DNA of 64,000 nt, taken from NCBI GenBank assembly GCA_030544215.1, contig JARZZO010000009.1:55547129-55611128 (forward strand). Direction: 5' to 3'. Both the position numbers and the translations under genes were made by a program. Of this stretch, positions 44,462 through 57,176 are shown one piece after another (position 1 is the stretch's first letter; each line of letters opens with the position of its first letter). Source of the stretch: Zantedeschia hybrid cultivar. Lineage: Eukaryota > Streptophyta > Magnoliopsida > Alismatales > Araceae. The notes below the pieces were generated by a model that saw nothing but the letters and a program-made list of their open reading frames with translations, had not been told where the DNA came from and did not search any database.

Positions 44462-46050
44462 TGATGGATATAGGTGTCCTCTAAGCCAATCATAAGGCAC
44501 CTATTTCAATCTGGTTCACTAATAAATGGCATTAAATTCATTATGTAGATTGGCATATTTATAATTGCGCATAATGAAGTCCATGAATGTGTGCAATAGT
44601 CATCAGATTATGATGAGATCATAATAATGAGACTGATGACTTATAAACACATATTCTCAATTGTTCATAGTCATAGGATGTTTGAGAAGGACATCAAACA
44701 TCCGGTTAGACTAGTACAGGTTATTCTAGCTCATATGATGAGGGTGACTGATCTCGTTAGTTACTAGTGTGGAGACACAATGGTAAACCTGTAGGTGCTC
44801 ATTGGGGAATGAGTTCACTGAACTGATTCGACATGAATCGCCGAATGGTAATTTACCTAACTGTCAATCGGCTTGATTCATCGTCACAGTAGCGTGGTTG
44901 ATCCTTGGACCAAAGACACCAAAGACACCTTGTCGGTAGACTTCTGGACTTTGACCTTGACCTACGAATCCCTATCCACGGGATCACTAATAGTCAAGGA
45001 TCGGGTCCAATGGAAGACCTTCGAAGGTGATTGTGTGTTCAATAAAAGATCGTTCGCTCTCAGGTGACTGGAGAGAGAATGCTCTAGAATAGATCCGCAG
45101 GAGTCTCTGGCCAGAGCAAAAACAATATCAAAAAAAGAGGTTTTCGGATATTGTAAAGCAGAGTCTGAATCAAGTGAGTTGACCATCTAGGGTTTGACAG
45201 TTGACCATACCCTAGGTTAACTCGAGAGCATTGTGCTAACGAAGGATTATAGCCACGCGGTAACTGTGGACGGACAGGTTCCATGAGTGGGTTGCTGAAC
45301 CCCATTGCCTTCCGGGATCATACGGTGTTGCTTGGCACCCAACTTGATCGGAAGTCCGACCAAATTTACATGCGTTGATAATTCGGTTAAGTAATTAGTT
45401 AATATCTAGATATTAATTAATTACAATAAGTCAATAACTAGTTATTGGACTTAGCGGGCTGAAAACTGGACTGGTAAATGGGCCTAGAGGGTCACACGCA
45501 ATAAGATTCTCAGTCGGTGGTACATAAGTGGGATTTATGTTAACTAGGGGACTTTTGTGAAAAGTCGCGCCGACTTAGTATATATACGCGCTGTTGAGAA
45601 ACCCTGGGCCAAGCTCTAGGATTTCCCCTTGCTGGCCGTCATCTCTCCTTTCTCTCTCCTCCTTTGGGCGCCCTGTTCGAGGCTCCGGGATTGTCACCGT
45701 CTCCGCCGCGTGTGATTCCCGAAAGTCGGGAATTCCCGTCGGCGGGATTTCAGCAATCGTTGCGGCGACGGATCTTCAGCGAGCGAGCTGATACGGACGA
45801 GGGATCGAGGACGAACCACCGCGGAGGATCACGTGGATACCACTGGAGGCCGGACGCTTGTGCGGCTCGCGGCATCGCCTCGACGGAACCGAGACGGAAG
45901 CGGATTCGAATCCGCGCACGGTAATCGGATTACTTCTCGTTGTTTTCGATCTGCGTTTTTCGTTCCGAATCGGATCAGCGAGCATCGGGCGAGATAAAAT
46001 TTTGTTCATCATTTCCGCTGTGTTCTTCGCGTCCCACTCGGATCCCAACA
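44462..46050 (+). repeat. Copia-2 5' LTR
   Basis: 1589 bases, TGATGGATATAGG...CCCAACA. TATATATAC near 45580 is a likely promoter box. Its beginning matches 52070-52101 except for one base. Confidence 0.9.
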
Positions 46051-46051
46051 G

Positions 46052-46063
46052 TGGTATCAGAGC
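46052..46063 (+). other. Copia-2 primer binding site
   Basis: TGGTATCAGAGC, initiator-Met tRNA complement, one base after the LTR. Confidence 0.93.
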
Positions 46064-46921
46064 CGGGTTCCGCTCTGATCCGCTCCGGAACGATTAAATT
46101 AATGTTCTAGAATTAATTTCATGCGTAAATTTATTTTTCTCGCATACAAATTGGTTCATAGGATGAACTTTAATATATGATATTTAATTCTATGGAGAAA
46201 AATTCAGATTATTGTTGGGGTTATTTTCTTGTTCTTCATGGAGATGATAACCGGATTTAGAGGGCTTGGTGGAGTGATTAATGGTGGTCGGACCACCACT
46301 ATTTGGATGCTGGTATGACCAGCTAACTTTCCTCGACTTCGGGATCTCCCTGTAGTCGTCGGCTGCCGGCGGTGGAGCCTCCTTCTATGGTTATTTTTAT
46401 AAAAGTTGTAAGAAATTTAGAGGGGAGGCCATGGTTTTTCTTCATGACCGTGGCCTTTGAAGCCTCCTTTGGGGCTACCAGCGGCACGAGGCTCGCCGGC
46501 CGGAGGTCACCGGCATTGGAGACGGAGGAGGTGGGCCTCCCGTAAAGCTCCCTGCCGGCGACAATGCCGGCCGCCCCTTTTCCCTGCAACCAGGTAACCG
46601 TCGGGTTGCTGGGAAGGAGAAAGGGGGGTTCAGAAAATCCCTAACCCGCCCAGCCCATGCTAAGGAGTCGCTGGACCCGGCCCAAGCGCTCCATACCTGG
46701 CTATGCCAGGTAGCGCCTGGGTCCTGGCACCTGGGCCGAGCCCAGGTGCCTTGCCGGGTCCGAGCCAGGCTAGGCACTGGCCTGATTCAAGACCAGGCCC
46801 AATGGGCCAGGCCCATTTCATCCTCATTAACCCCTTAAACCCCTAAACCCCATTTAACCCTCTAAAATTTTTATTAATGTTTATAACCCTCATCCTATTG
46901 TCTGGAAATTATTTTAAATAA

Positions 46922-47915
46922 AGTTTAAAATATGTTTTAGACTTTAATTTATAATTTTCAGTTAAATAGGAGTTATTTTTAAGATATGATCTTAATATGA
47001 TTTAACAAGTGTTGTTAAATCCCTTTTAATAAAAAATATTATAGGGTTATTTAAGATATGATCTTAATTTAATTAACAATTGTTGTTAATTTAATATATT
47101 TGATATGAGTGATTAAAAGGGGGTTAATTAAGATGGTATCTTAATTTAGTTATTAACAATTGTTGTTAATATCTTTTTATTAAATGATAAAGGAGTTTAA
47201 TTTTAAGATGTGATCATAAACAAAATTAACATGATTTGTTGATTTACCTTTAATTAAAGTAATTAAAGGAGTTAATATTTCAGATTTTGATCTTAAATTA
47301 TAATTAACAAGTGTTGTTAATCTGATTAAGTTGTGACTTTAAAATTAATCAACAAATGATGTTAATTATTTAAGTGATTAGATTATTTTAATTTCTTAGT
47401 AATTGTTGTTATGAAATTAATTATTTGATTAAGGGACACTTAATAAAAGTTATTAAGTGTTTTATTAACTTTTAATAATAGTTATTAAAGAGTTAATTGT
47501 TTCTTGAGAATTAACCTTAATAAAAGTTATTGAGGATTAATTAAAGCTTACTAATAGTTATTAAGCTAATTAATATTATCAAGGATCTCTTAATTAAATT
47601 TTGAAGATCTAATCTACTTAATAATTAATCTTTTAATAAAAGTTATTAAAAAGATTAAATTAAGTCTAAGATGTTAGACTATTTTAATTAGAAATGTTCT
47701 TAATAATTGTTATTAAGAAATATTTTTAATGAAAGGGGTTTATTAACAAGGAGTTGTTAAGGGGTTAATAATTTGAGTTGAAAAATCTTTTATAAATGTT
47801 ATTTAGGAATTTAATTCTATCTAAATGTTAGATTGTTTCGCATTAATAATTGTTATTAATGTGATTTAATATTAATCTAAGTGTTAGATTAATTAATTTA
47901 GAATTGTTCTAAATT
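46922..47915 (+). ncRNA. Array of AA-NNG-TT hairpins, Copia-2 leader
   Basis: At least 15 inverted repeats in 1 kb. Best: 47437-47459 (CACTTAATAA, loop AAG), 47697-47719 (TTCTTAATAA, loop TTG), 47871-47893 (ATTAATCTAA, loop GTG) and 47895-47915 (AATTTAGAA, loop TTG), all perfectly paired over 9-10 bp. A second class has TTAAGAT-ATG-ATCTTAA (for example 46978-46994). Confidence 0.78.
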
Positions 47916-48499
47916 TTGCATGGAATATTTTAGAATTTTAATTTTAGCTTTGTGTGCACATGTTGATGTGTTTAATGCTTTAAATTAGATTTATTGCATG
48001 TTAGAAAATAAGATTTTCGAAAATTCAAATTATCTAATTTTGATTGGTACCAACATTTTAAGAAAGCCAAAATTATTATAATTTCAAAATTTTAGCCTTC
48101 ATGTGATGTACTTTATCATGTGTAGATGATTAAAATTTGTGGTGGTCATGGACATGCACTTAGTTAAATTTCATATCATGTGATGATGTGTGATTATGTG
48201 GATTGTTATGGAATGTGATGTGCATTAATTAAGTGTTAATTAATGAGGTTTGCGTGCTTCTCTCTCTCCATTCCATTGTAATTCTATCTCTCTCTGTTAT
48301 TGTACTCAGCCATAAGGCTTTCTCTTACAATTTATTTGTATTTAAAATTGTTTCAAAAATAAATATTATTTGTATTTGATCGCACCGACCAAGGAGAGGC
48401 GAGGATGATCCACAAATGCAACCAAGAAGGCGACAGGAGATGAGATCACCAGTAGCTATGTGTTTGCATGTTTTAATTATGTAAATGTTATATAGTTTT

Positions 48500-48531
48500 G
48501 GTGATTAATTGTTTGGCTCCAGTTAATCACC
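48500..48531 (+). ncRNA. TTGGCTC-loop hairpin, Copia-2 leader
   Basis: 12-bp stem GGTGATTAATTG / CAGTTAATCACC with one G-T pair, loop TTTGGCTC. Confidence 0.7.
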
Positions 48532-48776
48532 GTGCTGTCCATGACCACATAATGAACATGTATGGTTAATGCATGCCCTTTTAGTTTTTTATTATGAATC
48601 GATTACTAATATCTAGGTATAGTTAAATATATACGATATATTTATAAACTATCACCTAGGATGAGACCAACTTAACATAAATAAAACCTTCAACATAAAG
48701 TCTAAGCCGGAGCGCGAGTCATTGAGAATGTACCGCGTGGCTCTCTATGAATATAGTTTTTAGAACTTGGTTAAGT

Positions 48777-49173
48777 GATGACAGTTTCTATGTGTTTACC
48801 CGAGATCTGCCACCATCTGATGAAAGGACTATTAATTATGGCATCTTGATGCCTTCAGATTGGAATAGAGGAACGGTGTAGCTATCCTCGCGTTTACCCG
48901 GGAGCTGCATTCTTACTCTACTCTATCACGTATTGATGGTAAAGCTTAGACCAGGTATAATGGTCTACTGTGTTTACCCGGGACCATTAAAGACCTGGGA
49001 GCCGAAATAAGATCGGATATTGCAAGGAGTTGCAATTACCATGAGATGGTTGCTCTAAGATAATAGTATGATACTATGTGTTTACCCGAGGTCATACTGT
49101 GATTCTTGGAGATTCTGATCCTCACTAGAAGACCGTCGGAGTCTTCCGTTCTGTATACCTGAAGGTTATACAG
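48777..49173 (+). ncRNA. Copia-2 gag-proximal hairpin cluster
   Basis: Four hairpins share TGTGTTTACCCGRG or CGCGTTTACCCGGG on the 3' side of the loop: 48777-48817 (weak stem), 48877-48909 (TGTAGCT/AGCTGCA), 48958-48989 (TAATGGTC/GACCATTA) and 49065-49098 (AGTATGAT/GTCATACT). Then GAAGAC/GTCTTC (49128-49146) and CTGTATA/TATACAG (49151-49173). Same number and order as the other Copias but a different core sequence. Confidence 0.72.
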
Positions 49174-49271
49174 TCCGTCGAAAAATAGTGGAAAATAATT
49201 CAAGATAAAAGACCATAATTGAATTATCAGAACTATCTGCTTAAATCACGTTATTTCCTTCGATCACTAAT

Positions 49272-52058
49272 ATGTCTGTCGTCTATTCGAGATTTTGGCA
49301 TGTTGGATGCCGATACTTTTCATACTCAGACTGACTAGAAAACTCTGAAGAATGTCTTCAGGGCCAAGTGAAAGTCACTATCTTAATCAGATATCATGAA
49401 TCCTCTTACTTGGATAGACCAAGGTGAAGAGGTACTCATGGTATGCCTTAATGAAAGGCAATGATTATCATGAAATCTCTTATTTGGATAGACCAAGATG
49501 AAGAGATATTTATGATGTGCCTTTGAGAAAGGTAAGTGGTAAGACTTTAAACGGTCAAACCCACACTTGAAAGGATAAAGAAAAGTTAGCCGAGATAGAG
49601 AAGTAGCAGTTCTCCCACTGCAACCAATATAAGGATATTGGTAAAGGCAAAAAGAATATGCAACTTGAAAGAAGTTTCATGTATTCTTATTATTGTCTTT
49701 TGCATGTCTATTGGAGAATTAGCGTATCCAATATGAGATATGGGAAATGATTTTCAGAACTGCGATAGTGTGCAGATTTAGACAAGTAAAAGGAAATCGA
49801 GAAAACGCAAGTGTTGAGTTAGACTCAACTATTGTTCATGATATTCATAAGTTACTGTTAGACAGTAAATCTTTGTATATCTAAAGGAATCAAATATGAA
49901 ACTGAATAACTGTTATTTAGCTGCATATCAAAAATAACATTGATTGAGAAAGAATAATAGTTGTTCGAATCAGTCAATGTACTACAGATTCTTGATGTGA
50001 CATTTCATGTGATGAACATTCACAAGTCTCCTATAGAAATGAACCGTGTGAATCTTGATTATCTATGGTATTGTACACAGGATTGTACAATAAGAAATTA
50101 TTGATGCTGAGACATACTGATGTAAACAGTTCAATATCATCTTAAGGCCAAAGATAATCACTGCTATTGACTTACCTTATAGTTTACTTTTGGAATGATT
50201 CGGTCGTATGTACTTAATATAGTACAAGTCGAATGCATCTGAGAGATTAAGGAATATGATCAATATGAAGTATTAGAATTTTTGATTTGATCAAATAAAC
50301 TAATACTTAGGTATATGATTCACATAAATCATTAAGAGGATAATTGTATCCTCACTCGATTGATCCTTATTGTGCATCATAGTAATATGATAAAATGAGG
50401 AATTACAACTTATTAAGATATGATGTAATATATATAATAAGATTTGTCTAATTCTTAAATCCTTTTGATCATGAGTATGAACATTAGATGTCCATATTTT
50501 ACAGATGGTTCCAAATAAATCAGTGTGTGTCCATATAGGATATGGAAACCAAATAATTCATATGAGATGTGAATTATGAACAAACCTGATTTAAAAGTCA
50601 GGTATTACTGTGGTGTGAATTTATGAATGTCTAAAGAGTTTAGACATTACAATTATTGGCCAGGCGATAATGAAATAATTTTCGTCCTGAAAACTGTCTT
50701 CCGTGAAGAAGAATATGTCCTCAAAGAAGACAGTGGGAGCTAATAAAATTAGAAGATGTTCTAGATTCACAAGCTAACATAAGATTATTAGATAATCTTT
50801 AGTTGTTTGGAACCAGTCATAACACATCAAAGAGCTTCATAGATTTTTTTTAGATTCTCTCAGTGACTAAAAGGACTTGTTTGACATATCTGATTTAGCA
50901 AGGTGAGAGGAGCTCAAAATAGATTATGACCTAAAATCTATGATAATGATGTTCTCTGTGATTACAACTTTGAGATTGATAAATTCTAGTTGTCAATACT
51001 GCCTATCATTATTATGAGATGATGACAGTTGGATATTAAAAGCGCTCTCTCAATGTGATTGAGGTAAAGATGTATATGATACACCTTTAAAGCTTTTAGA
51101 GTGTCCAGGAAGCAAGTTATGATTTCAAAGATCATTTTGAATCAAACTAAAACTTCCCAAAGTTGTAATAAGAGTTTTTGACTTAATTGTCAGATATTAC
51201 GTGATCATTAAGAATAATCATGGACTGTGTGTGTTCAAAGAGGACAGTGGGAGTACAGTTTCTTTAGTAATACTTTATGATAATAACATCAAAGTCATTG
51301 AGAATGACTTCGGGATGTTACTATTAGTGAAAGCATTGTTAACCATGGTTTCCTCCATAATAGATTTAGTTATAATATCCCACGTATTGGAAATACGAAT
51401 CTATTAAGATAGATCGGTGGGGATATTATATTGACCTGTATGTCAAGATGTTTAGTATAAATTTCATAACAAGTCTCAATTGTTGAGATATGAAATTTAT
51501 TCCTTTAAAGAAAAAGTTCCTTAAAGGATACAAGAGTGAAATACATCATTAAGCACTTAAGAAGTGCCAAGGATGCACTCACATATACGGAGAGGATGAT
51601 TTAAAACTATGAGTTCACACTGACTCAAATTTCAAGTCAAATAATGGATTCATTCTTCTAGTAGAAATGAATGGATTGGAAGGATTCCAATCCGGAACTC
51701 GATATTAAGGTGACGACATAAATAAGTGATACTGTTATTAGAACAGTATGGATGAAAAGGTTCATCCCTGAACTAGATGTAGTTCTAAAAAGTCTCTGAT
51801 ATCATCCTATCGTTGTAGGACAATAGTGGGAGCGATAAATTATGTGATCGAGCCATAGTCTCTTCACAAGTTACAGAACATCCTGAGGCTCTTTCACAGG
51901 TTCAGAGACAAAGGATTAAGAGGAAATAACGTAATGGAAAAATATTCCATCTGTAGATAATTTAGCAGATCCCTGACCAAGTCTTAGTCGCAGATGTTTT
52001 ATGAGCATCACCTAGATTTGATGGAGATCAAATGCGAAGGTGATTGGCTTGAGTCCAA
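49272..52058 (+). pseudogene. Copia-2 gag-pol, heavily decayed
   Basis: The gag start is recognisable only in part (ATGTCTGTCGTC... then TCTTCAGG as in Copia-4). At 50690-50765 the CTGTCTTCC..GAAGAAGAATAT..AAGAAGACAGTGGGAGC block matches the Copia-4 integrase-RT linker. 51201-51407 is an RT remnant (GLCVFKEDSGSTVSLVILYD) in which the YVDD site has become YDNN. 51540-51960 is RNase H residue. Internal deletions shorten it by about 1 kb. A 70-75 bp segment is tandemly duplicated at about 49386-49535. No product is expected. Confidence 0.8.
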
Positions 52059-52069
52059 GTGGGAGATTG
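52059..52069 (+). other. Copia-2 polypurine tract
   Basis: AAGTGGGAGAT directly before the 3' LTR start. Confidence 0.85.
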
Positions 52070-52101
52070 ATAGATATAGGTGTCCTCTAAGCCAATCATT
52101 G
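52070..52101 (+). repeat. Copia-2 3' LTR, first 32 bases
   Basis: Matches the start of the 5' LTR at 44462 (one substitution) until AATCAT, then breaks at Copia-3. ATCAT (52097-52101) would be the Copia-3 target duplication. Confidence 0.82.
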
Positions 52102-53653
52102 TTAGTTTTAGGTGGCCTACAAGCCAATCTGACTATGTAAATCTCTTTCATTTATTAATATAATGGCATAATATTCATTATGTGCAAATCGCATTAATTA
52201 TCGTTTCATAATGAAGTCCGTGAATATGTGTTATAGTGATCAGATTATGATGGGATCATACTAATGAGACTGATCACTTAAACACACATATTCTTAATCG
52301 TTCCTAGTCGGAGGATATCCGAGAAGGACATCGGATATCCGGTTAGACTAGTACATATTACTCCTGCTCATATGATGAGGGTAACTGATCTCATAAGTCA
52401 CTTGTGTGGAGACACTAAGGCGAATCTGTAGGTGCTCATTGGAGAATGAGTTCACTGAACTGATCCGACTGAATCGTTGGATGGTATTGTACCTCACTGT
52501 CAATCAGCTTGATTCTATTGTCGCAGTTGCGTGGATGGTCCTCGGACCTGAGACACCAAGGACACCTTGTCGGTGGACTTCTGTGCTTTGACCTTGGTTT
52601 ACGAATCTCTAGCCACGGGATTCTAATATGCCAAGCATTGGGTACAGCGGAATACCGTCGAAGGGAATTGTGTGTCAATAAGGAATCATTCGCTCTCGGT
52701 ACTCAGAGAGAGAATGCTCTAGGAAGGATGCGCGAAAGTCCCTGGCCAGGGCGGACGATAATATCGGAAAAGGAGTTTTCCGATATTCATCAGCGGCATC
52801 CAATCCAAGTGAGTCGACCGGCTAGGGTTTGACAGCTCGCCATGTCCTGAGTTGACTCGAGAGCATTGTACGAATGAAGGATTATATCCACGCTGTAACT
52901 GTAGGCGAAAAGGTTCCAAGAGTGGGTTACTTAACCCCAATACCTTCCGGGTTCACGTGGTGTTGCTTGGCACCCAACGTGATCGGAGGCCTGGTCAAAT
53001 TCGATGTGCAACATCAATTCGATTGATTAATTAATTAATAAAGGGTTATTAATTGATTAATAAAGTCAGTGAGGAGTCACTGGGCTTGTTGGGCCATTAA
53101 CTGGACTGGTACTTACGCCTAGAGGGTCATACGCACATAATTCTTAAGGCGATGGATAAATAAGTGGGTTTTATATAAACCGGGGGTTTTTATGAAAAAC
53201 CGCGCGGCTAGTATAAAACATAGCGAACGGGCTGAGCAGGCTAAGTTGCTTCTAACCCTAGCCGCCCCTCCTCAGTTTCTCTCTCTCTCTGGTGTCCAGA
53301 CAGATCCAGATCTGCTCCGCCACTTCTCCGAATCCCGTTCGACGGGAAATCGTCCGCGCGTTGCGGCGATCATTGCGGCGACCGGCGGAGGTTTCGTGGG
53401 CTGCGAAGAACGAGGAACGTGAGGATATCCATTGCGAGGAGGATCACATGGACTTTGCTAGAGGCCGGGCGTTTGCGCGGCTTGCGGTGTCGCACCGACG
53501 GAATCGAACGGTTGCGGATTCGAATCCGCACACAGTGAGAATCGATTATCCGATAATCGTAGGTTTTAGTTTTTCGAAACGGGAACGGATTGCTGTTTAA
53601 TATTTTATTTTCCGCTGCGTGAGTGATCCGGAGAAATCCGAGAAAACCCAACA
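52102..53653 (+). repeat. Copia-3 5' LTR
   Basis: 1552 bases, TGTTAGTTTTAGG...CCCAACA. Same family as the 1553-base Copia-1 LTRs (reverse complement), visibly more diverged from them than they are from each other. Confidence 0.92.
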
Positions 53654-53654
53654 G

Positions 53655-53667
53655 TGGTATCAGAGCC
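53655..53667 (+). other. Copia-3 primer binding site
   Basis: TGGTATCAGAGCC, one base after the LTR. Confidence 0.93.
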
Positions 53668-53980
53668 AGGTTCCACTGTTTCTCGTCCCGTTTCAGATTC
53701 CGAAATTAAGTTTTCTATGTATTATTCCATGCTTATAATTCGATTTTTTTGCTGGATCCGTGTTCACACGATGAACACAGATTTTATGAATAATTTTGAT
53801 TATTCAATTCTGCAATTATTTGAATTTGTTTTTGGGCTTATTTGTGTTCTTCATTGGATGAAGAACCGATGTTCTTGGCGGCTTCAATCTTGCTCCCCCA
53901 AGCGTTGGGGAGGTGGCCCAACCCCGATTCATCCTAGAGACATGGATGATCACTGTGGGCTTCAAAGTCGACCCTGGAGA
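53668..53980 (+). other. Copia-3 leader, first part
   Basis: Untranslated; aligns with the Copia-1 leader (CCCAAGCGTTGGGA.G.TGGCC and GATCACT blocks). Ends with GGAGA, the left target duplication of Copia-4. Confidence 0.75.
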
Positions 53981-55567
53981 TGTTAGAATTGGGTGGCCTC
54001 AAAGCCAATCATTGTACATTCTAGTTCAAATTATTAATAAAGGCAATCATTTCTTCATTTATAGTTCTCACAAATTAACTATCATAATGAAAGTCCGTAG
54101 ACAAATGTATGGGATATTGAATCATGATGAGATCATGATAGTGAGATCAATATCCTCAGTCACTTGTCTTAAACAGTTCTCGGTCATACGATATTTGAGA
54201 TGGATATTAAATATCCGATAAGATCGACACAAGTTATGTCTGCTCATGTGATGAGGGTGAATGATCTCACATTCATTTGTGTGGTGACACTAAGACAAAC
54301 ATGTGGGTGCTCATTAGAGAATGAGTTCACTGAACAGACCCAAATAAGAATTCCTGGATGGTAATTATACCTATTAGTCAACCAGGGAATTCAATCGTTG
54401 TAGTAGCACAGTTGGTCCTTTGACCTCAGTCACCAATGATACCTTATTTGTGGACCATTGTATCTTGATTCTCTGACTTGTGGACTTTAACCATTAAGTC
54501 CACGATAGTCGGTCTTTCAGATACAGTGGAAAGCTTGCGAAGGTAATTGAGTGAACAACAAGGGATCACTCACTCTTGGTATAAGACTGGAGAGAGAATG
54601 TCCTATGGATGTGTACACAGAAATCCCTCGCCAGGGTCAAATGAAAGAGATGTCTTTCTAGATATTAACTGAGTACTGGAATCCATCTGGATAATGCGAA
54701 AGAGGGTTTGACTATAAAACCATACCCTTGCGTTATTGGGACATTGCATGAGTGAAAGATTTTATCTGTGCGGTATCTACAGACGGAAATGTTCAATTAA
54801 AGGGAACAATATCCCTTATATCTTCTGGGATCATGAGGTAGTGTTTGGTGTTGTTCATGATCAAAAGGCCAAGTGAATTAATCATCAGATGATAATCCAC
54901 TTGTTTATTAAATTAATCATTTAACATATGATATTTAAATGTTAATTAATAAATATTAAACTCTAGAATTAGTTCTATGTTTAATGGGCCTGAAACCGGA
55001 CTGATATATGGGCCTAGAGGGTCACACACATAAGAGTTCTCGTCAGACGGTGAGAGACGTTAAATTTCATGCTTATCTGGGTTTTTATGAAAAGCCGCAG
55101 GATAAACATGAAGATTTAATGGAGAATTATCTAAGGCCAAACTCTTGGATAATCATGAGGATTAATCCTTGTGCTTATCCTTATTTCTATATAAGGAGAC
55201 CAAGGGGGAGGGGTAAAAAGGTTGGTTGGACGAATTTTACACCCCAGATTCTCTTTCTCCTCTCTCTCTCTCCTTCTCTCTCTCTTAGAGTAGATCTGTC
55301 TCTCTCCGCACATGGTGGATTTGAGATCTGGTCGGACCACTCAAGTCGAGGAGGAAATCGCGTCTGGAGCGGGAACTCGTGAGGATACCTCTAGAGATCG
55401 TGTGCGTGCGCGATTATCGAGTCAGAATCATCTACGGGAGATTCGAATCCCCGCAAAGGTGAAGAACCGTTCTTCCCGTGTTTATTTTAATGTCCGTTTT
55501 ACGATCCCAGCAGTCGATACATAGGAATCGTTTTTATTCTCCGCTGCGTTCTTGCCGATTCCATACA
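53981..55567 (+). repeat. Copia-4 5' LTR
   Basis: TGTTAGAATTGGG...CATACA. TATATAAG at 55188-55195 is the likely TATA box, followed by a CT-rich run (55250-55300) typical of a plant leader. Confidence 0.95.
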
Positions 55568-55568
55568 G

Positions 55569-55580
55569 TGGTATCAGAGC
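55569..55580 (+). other. Copia-4 primer binding site
   Basis: TGGTATCAGAGC, initiator-Met tRNA complement. Confidence 0.94.
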
Positions 55581-56330
55581 CAGGTTTGCTGGTTCGGTCG
55601 TAAAATGGCATCGTTTTGCGTGTTTTTCTCGTTATGCGTGAAGAACCGGTATTATACGTGTCCTTGGGCTAAAAATTATTTTAATAATCTGGGAATCGTT
55701 CCCACGTTCTTAGAATGTCTAAAACTTATTGGGAATTGATCCCGGATTTAAATTTGGGGTTTTCGGAGTTCTTCATGTGATGATGAACCGGGGTTTTTCG
55801 GCGACTTCGTACTCGCTTCCCAAGCGTTGGGATGACAAGCCGAATCTCTAGTTCTCTTGGTGATAGTCACCACTTCACATTGGGCAGGATGATCGGCGCC
55901 GGAGTGCCCTTGGAGGTCCTAAAAATCGAGCCCAAACTCGGGTTTTTAAAACCTGAAAAATCAGATTGTTTGGGTTTTTGGGGCTTGGTTTGCTTCCCAT
56001 CGCCGGTCACCGGCGGCCCTGCCGGCGCCGGGCACGACGCCGACGCCGGGGGCACCGCCGGTCGGGGCCGCCGGCGCCCCAACGCCTCTAGCCGCCGCTG
56101 TTCATAGAGGTTAGGGTTTCTGCAGGTTTGCAGGGAAAGAGGAGTGGGCCACCGGTCCCGACCCGGTCGGACCGGGCGGGGGCCGGGCCGGGCCGGACCC
56201 CCTGGCCGAGCCAGGGTTCGACCCTGGCCGAGCCAGAGCCCCTGGCTGAGCCAGGGCTCGACCTTGGCCGAGCTAGGGCCCGGGTCCGAGCCAATTGGCC
56301 CTAATGGGCTGGGCCCATTTTTTTTAATGA

Positions 56331-56670
56331 TTATTAAAATTGTTTTAATAACTGTTTAACCCCATTAAACCCTTTATTAGCCCATTTTAAGCCCATTTAA
56401 GCCCGTTTTAAAAATTTTTTAAAACAGTAAAATTATAGGAATAATTAATAATTGTTATTAATTATTTTTATGATTATTGATAGGTTATTAAATTGTTTAA
56501 TAACTATTATTCACTTAAAGGGTTTTATTGTTAATAGGGTATTAGTTAATTATTCAAAATTGTTTTAGATAATTAATTTCCCTATTAAATCAATTAGTTT
56601 AAAAATGTTTAAACTGATTTTATGCATAACTTGATTATATTTTACTGTTCAAATTGTTTGAATTAGGATT
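56331..56670 (+). ncRNA. Array of AA-NNG-TT hairpins, Copia-4 leader
   Basis: 56331-56351 (TTATTAAAA, loop TTG, 9 bp), 56440-56466 (AATAATTAATAA, loop TTG, 12 bp perfect), then GTTATTAAA/TTTAATAAC with loop TTG, AGTTTAAA/TTTAAACT with loop AATG, and TTCAAA/TTTGAA with loop TTG. Fewer units than Copia-2. Confidence 0.75.
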
Positions 56671-57176
56671 TAGATTAACTGAATGGTTTAGTTATTTTAT
56701 TTGTTAATAATGTTTTGAATATTATTGATAATGTTGAAATAAATTTTATTTCGAAAACTAATTGGTATTATAATTTTATATTTATAAAATTTAATACCAA
56801 ACTGCAATTATGTGATGATTGTGATGCATGAGATGTGTTTTATGGTGGGATGATCATGGACTTAGTATTATCATGTGATGATTGATGTGAAGGAATACAA
56901 TGCTTAATTCATTTGGTATTTTAAATAGGACCTGCGTGTCCTCCTCTCTCTTAATCCAGATGTACTCTCTACCTTCCTATAAGATTGTACTCCCCTTGAT
57001 AAGATCAAGGTTGCTTGTTGCTTTAAATGTACATTTATGGACCTGCGAGTCCTGAATTTCATATTTAAATGTTTCGGATTAAGCTTTGAGGACCGGATCT
57101 TCTGAAGACACCTCTGGAGGAAGGACTCGCATCAAATGGAACTAGTGTTGCTGTTTTCACATTAGGATCCTATTAT

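Larger units (their letters stand above)
46064..49271 (+). other. Copia-2 untranslated leader
   Basis: GC-rich first part (to about 46800), an AT-rich hairpin array (46922-47915), a CT-rich stretch (48250-48300), the TTGGCTC-loop hairpin (48500-48531) and the gag-proximal cluster (48777-49173). Same order as Copia-1 and Copia-4. No coding. Confidence 0.8.
44462..52101 (+). mobile_element. Copia-2: old Ty1/copia element, right end displaced by Copia-3
   Basis: 5' LTR 44462-46050, PBS, 3.2 kb leader with hairpins, heavily decayed gag-pol, PPT and the first 32 bases of the 3' LTR (52070-52101), where Copia-3 interrupts it. The left flank GGTCA (44457-44461) would be its target duplication; the right copy is outside the window. 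The internal coding part is only about 2.8 kb against 3.9 kb in Copia-4 and has lost its frames, so it is the oldest Copia here. Confidence 0.88.
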
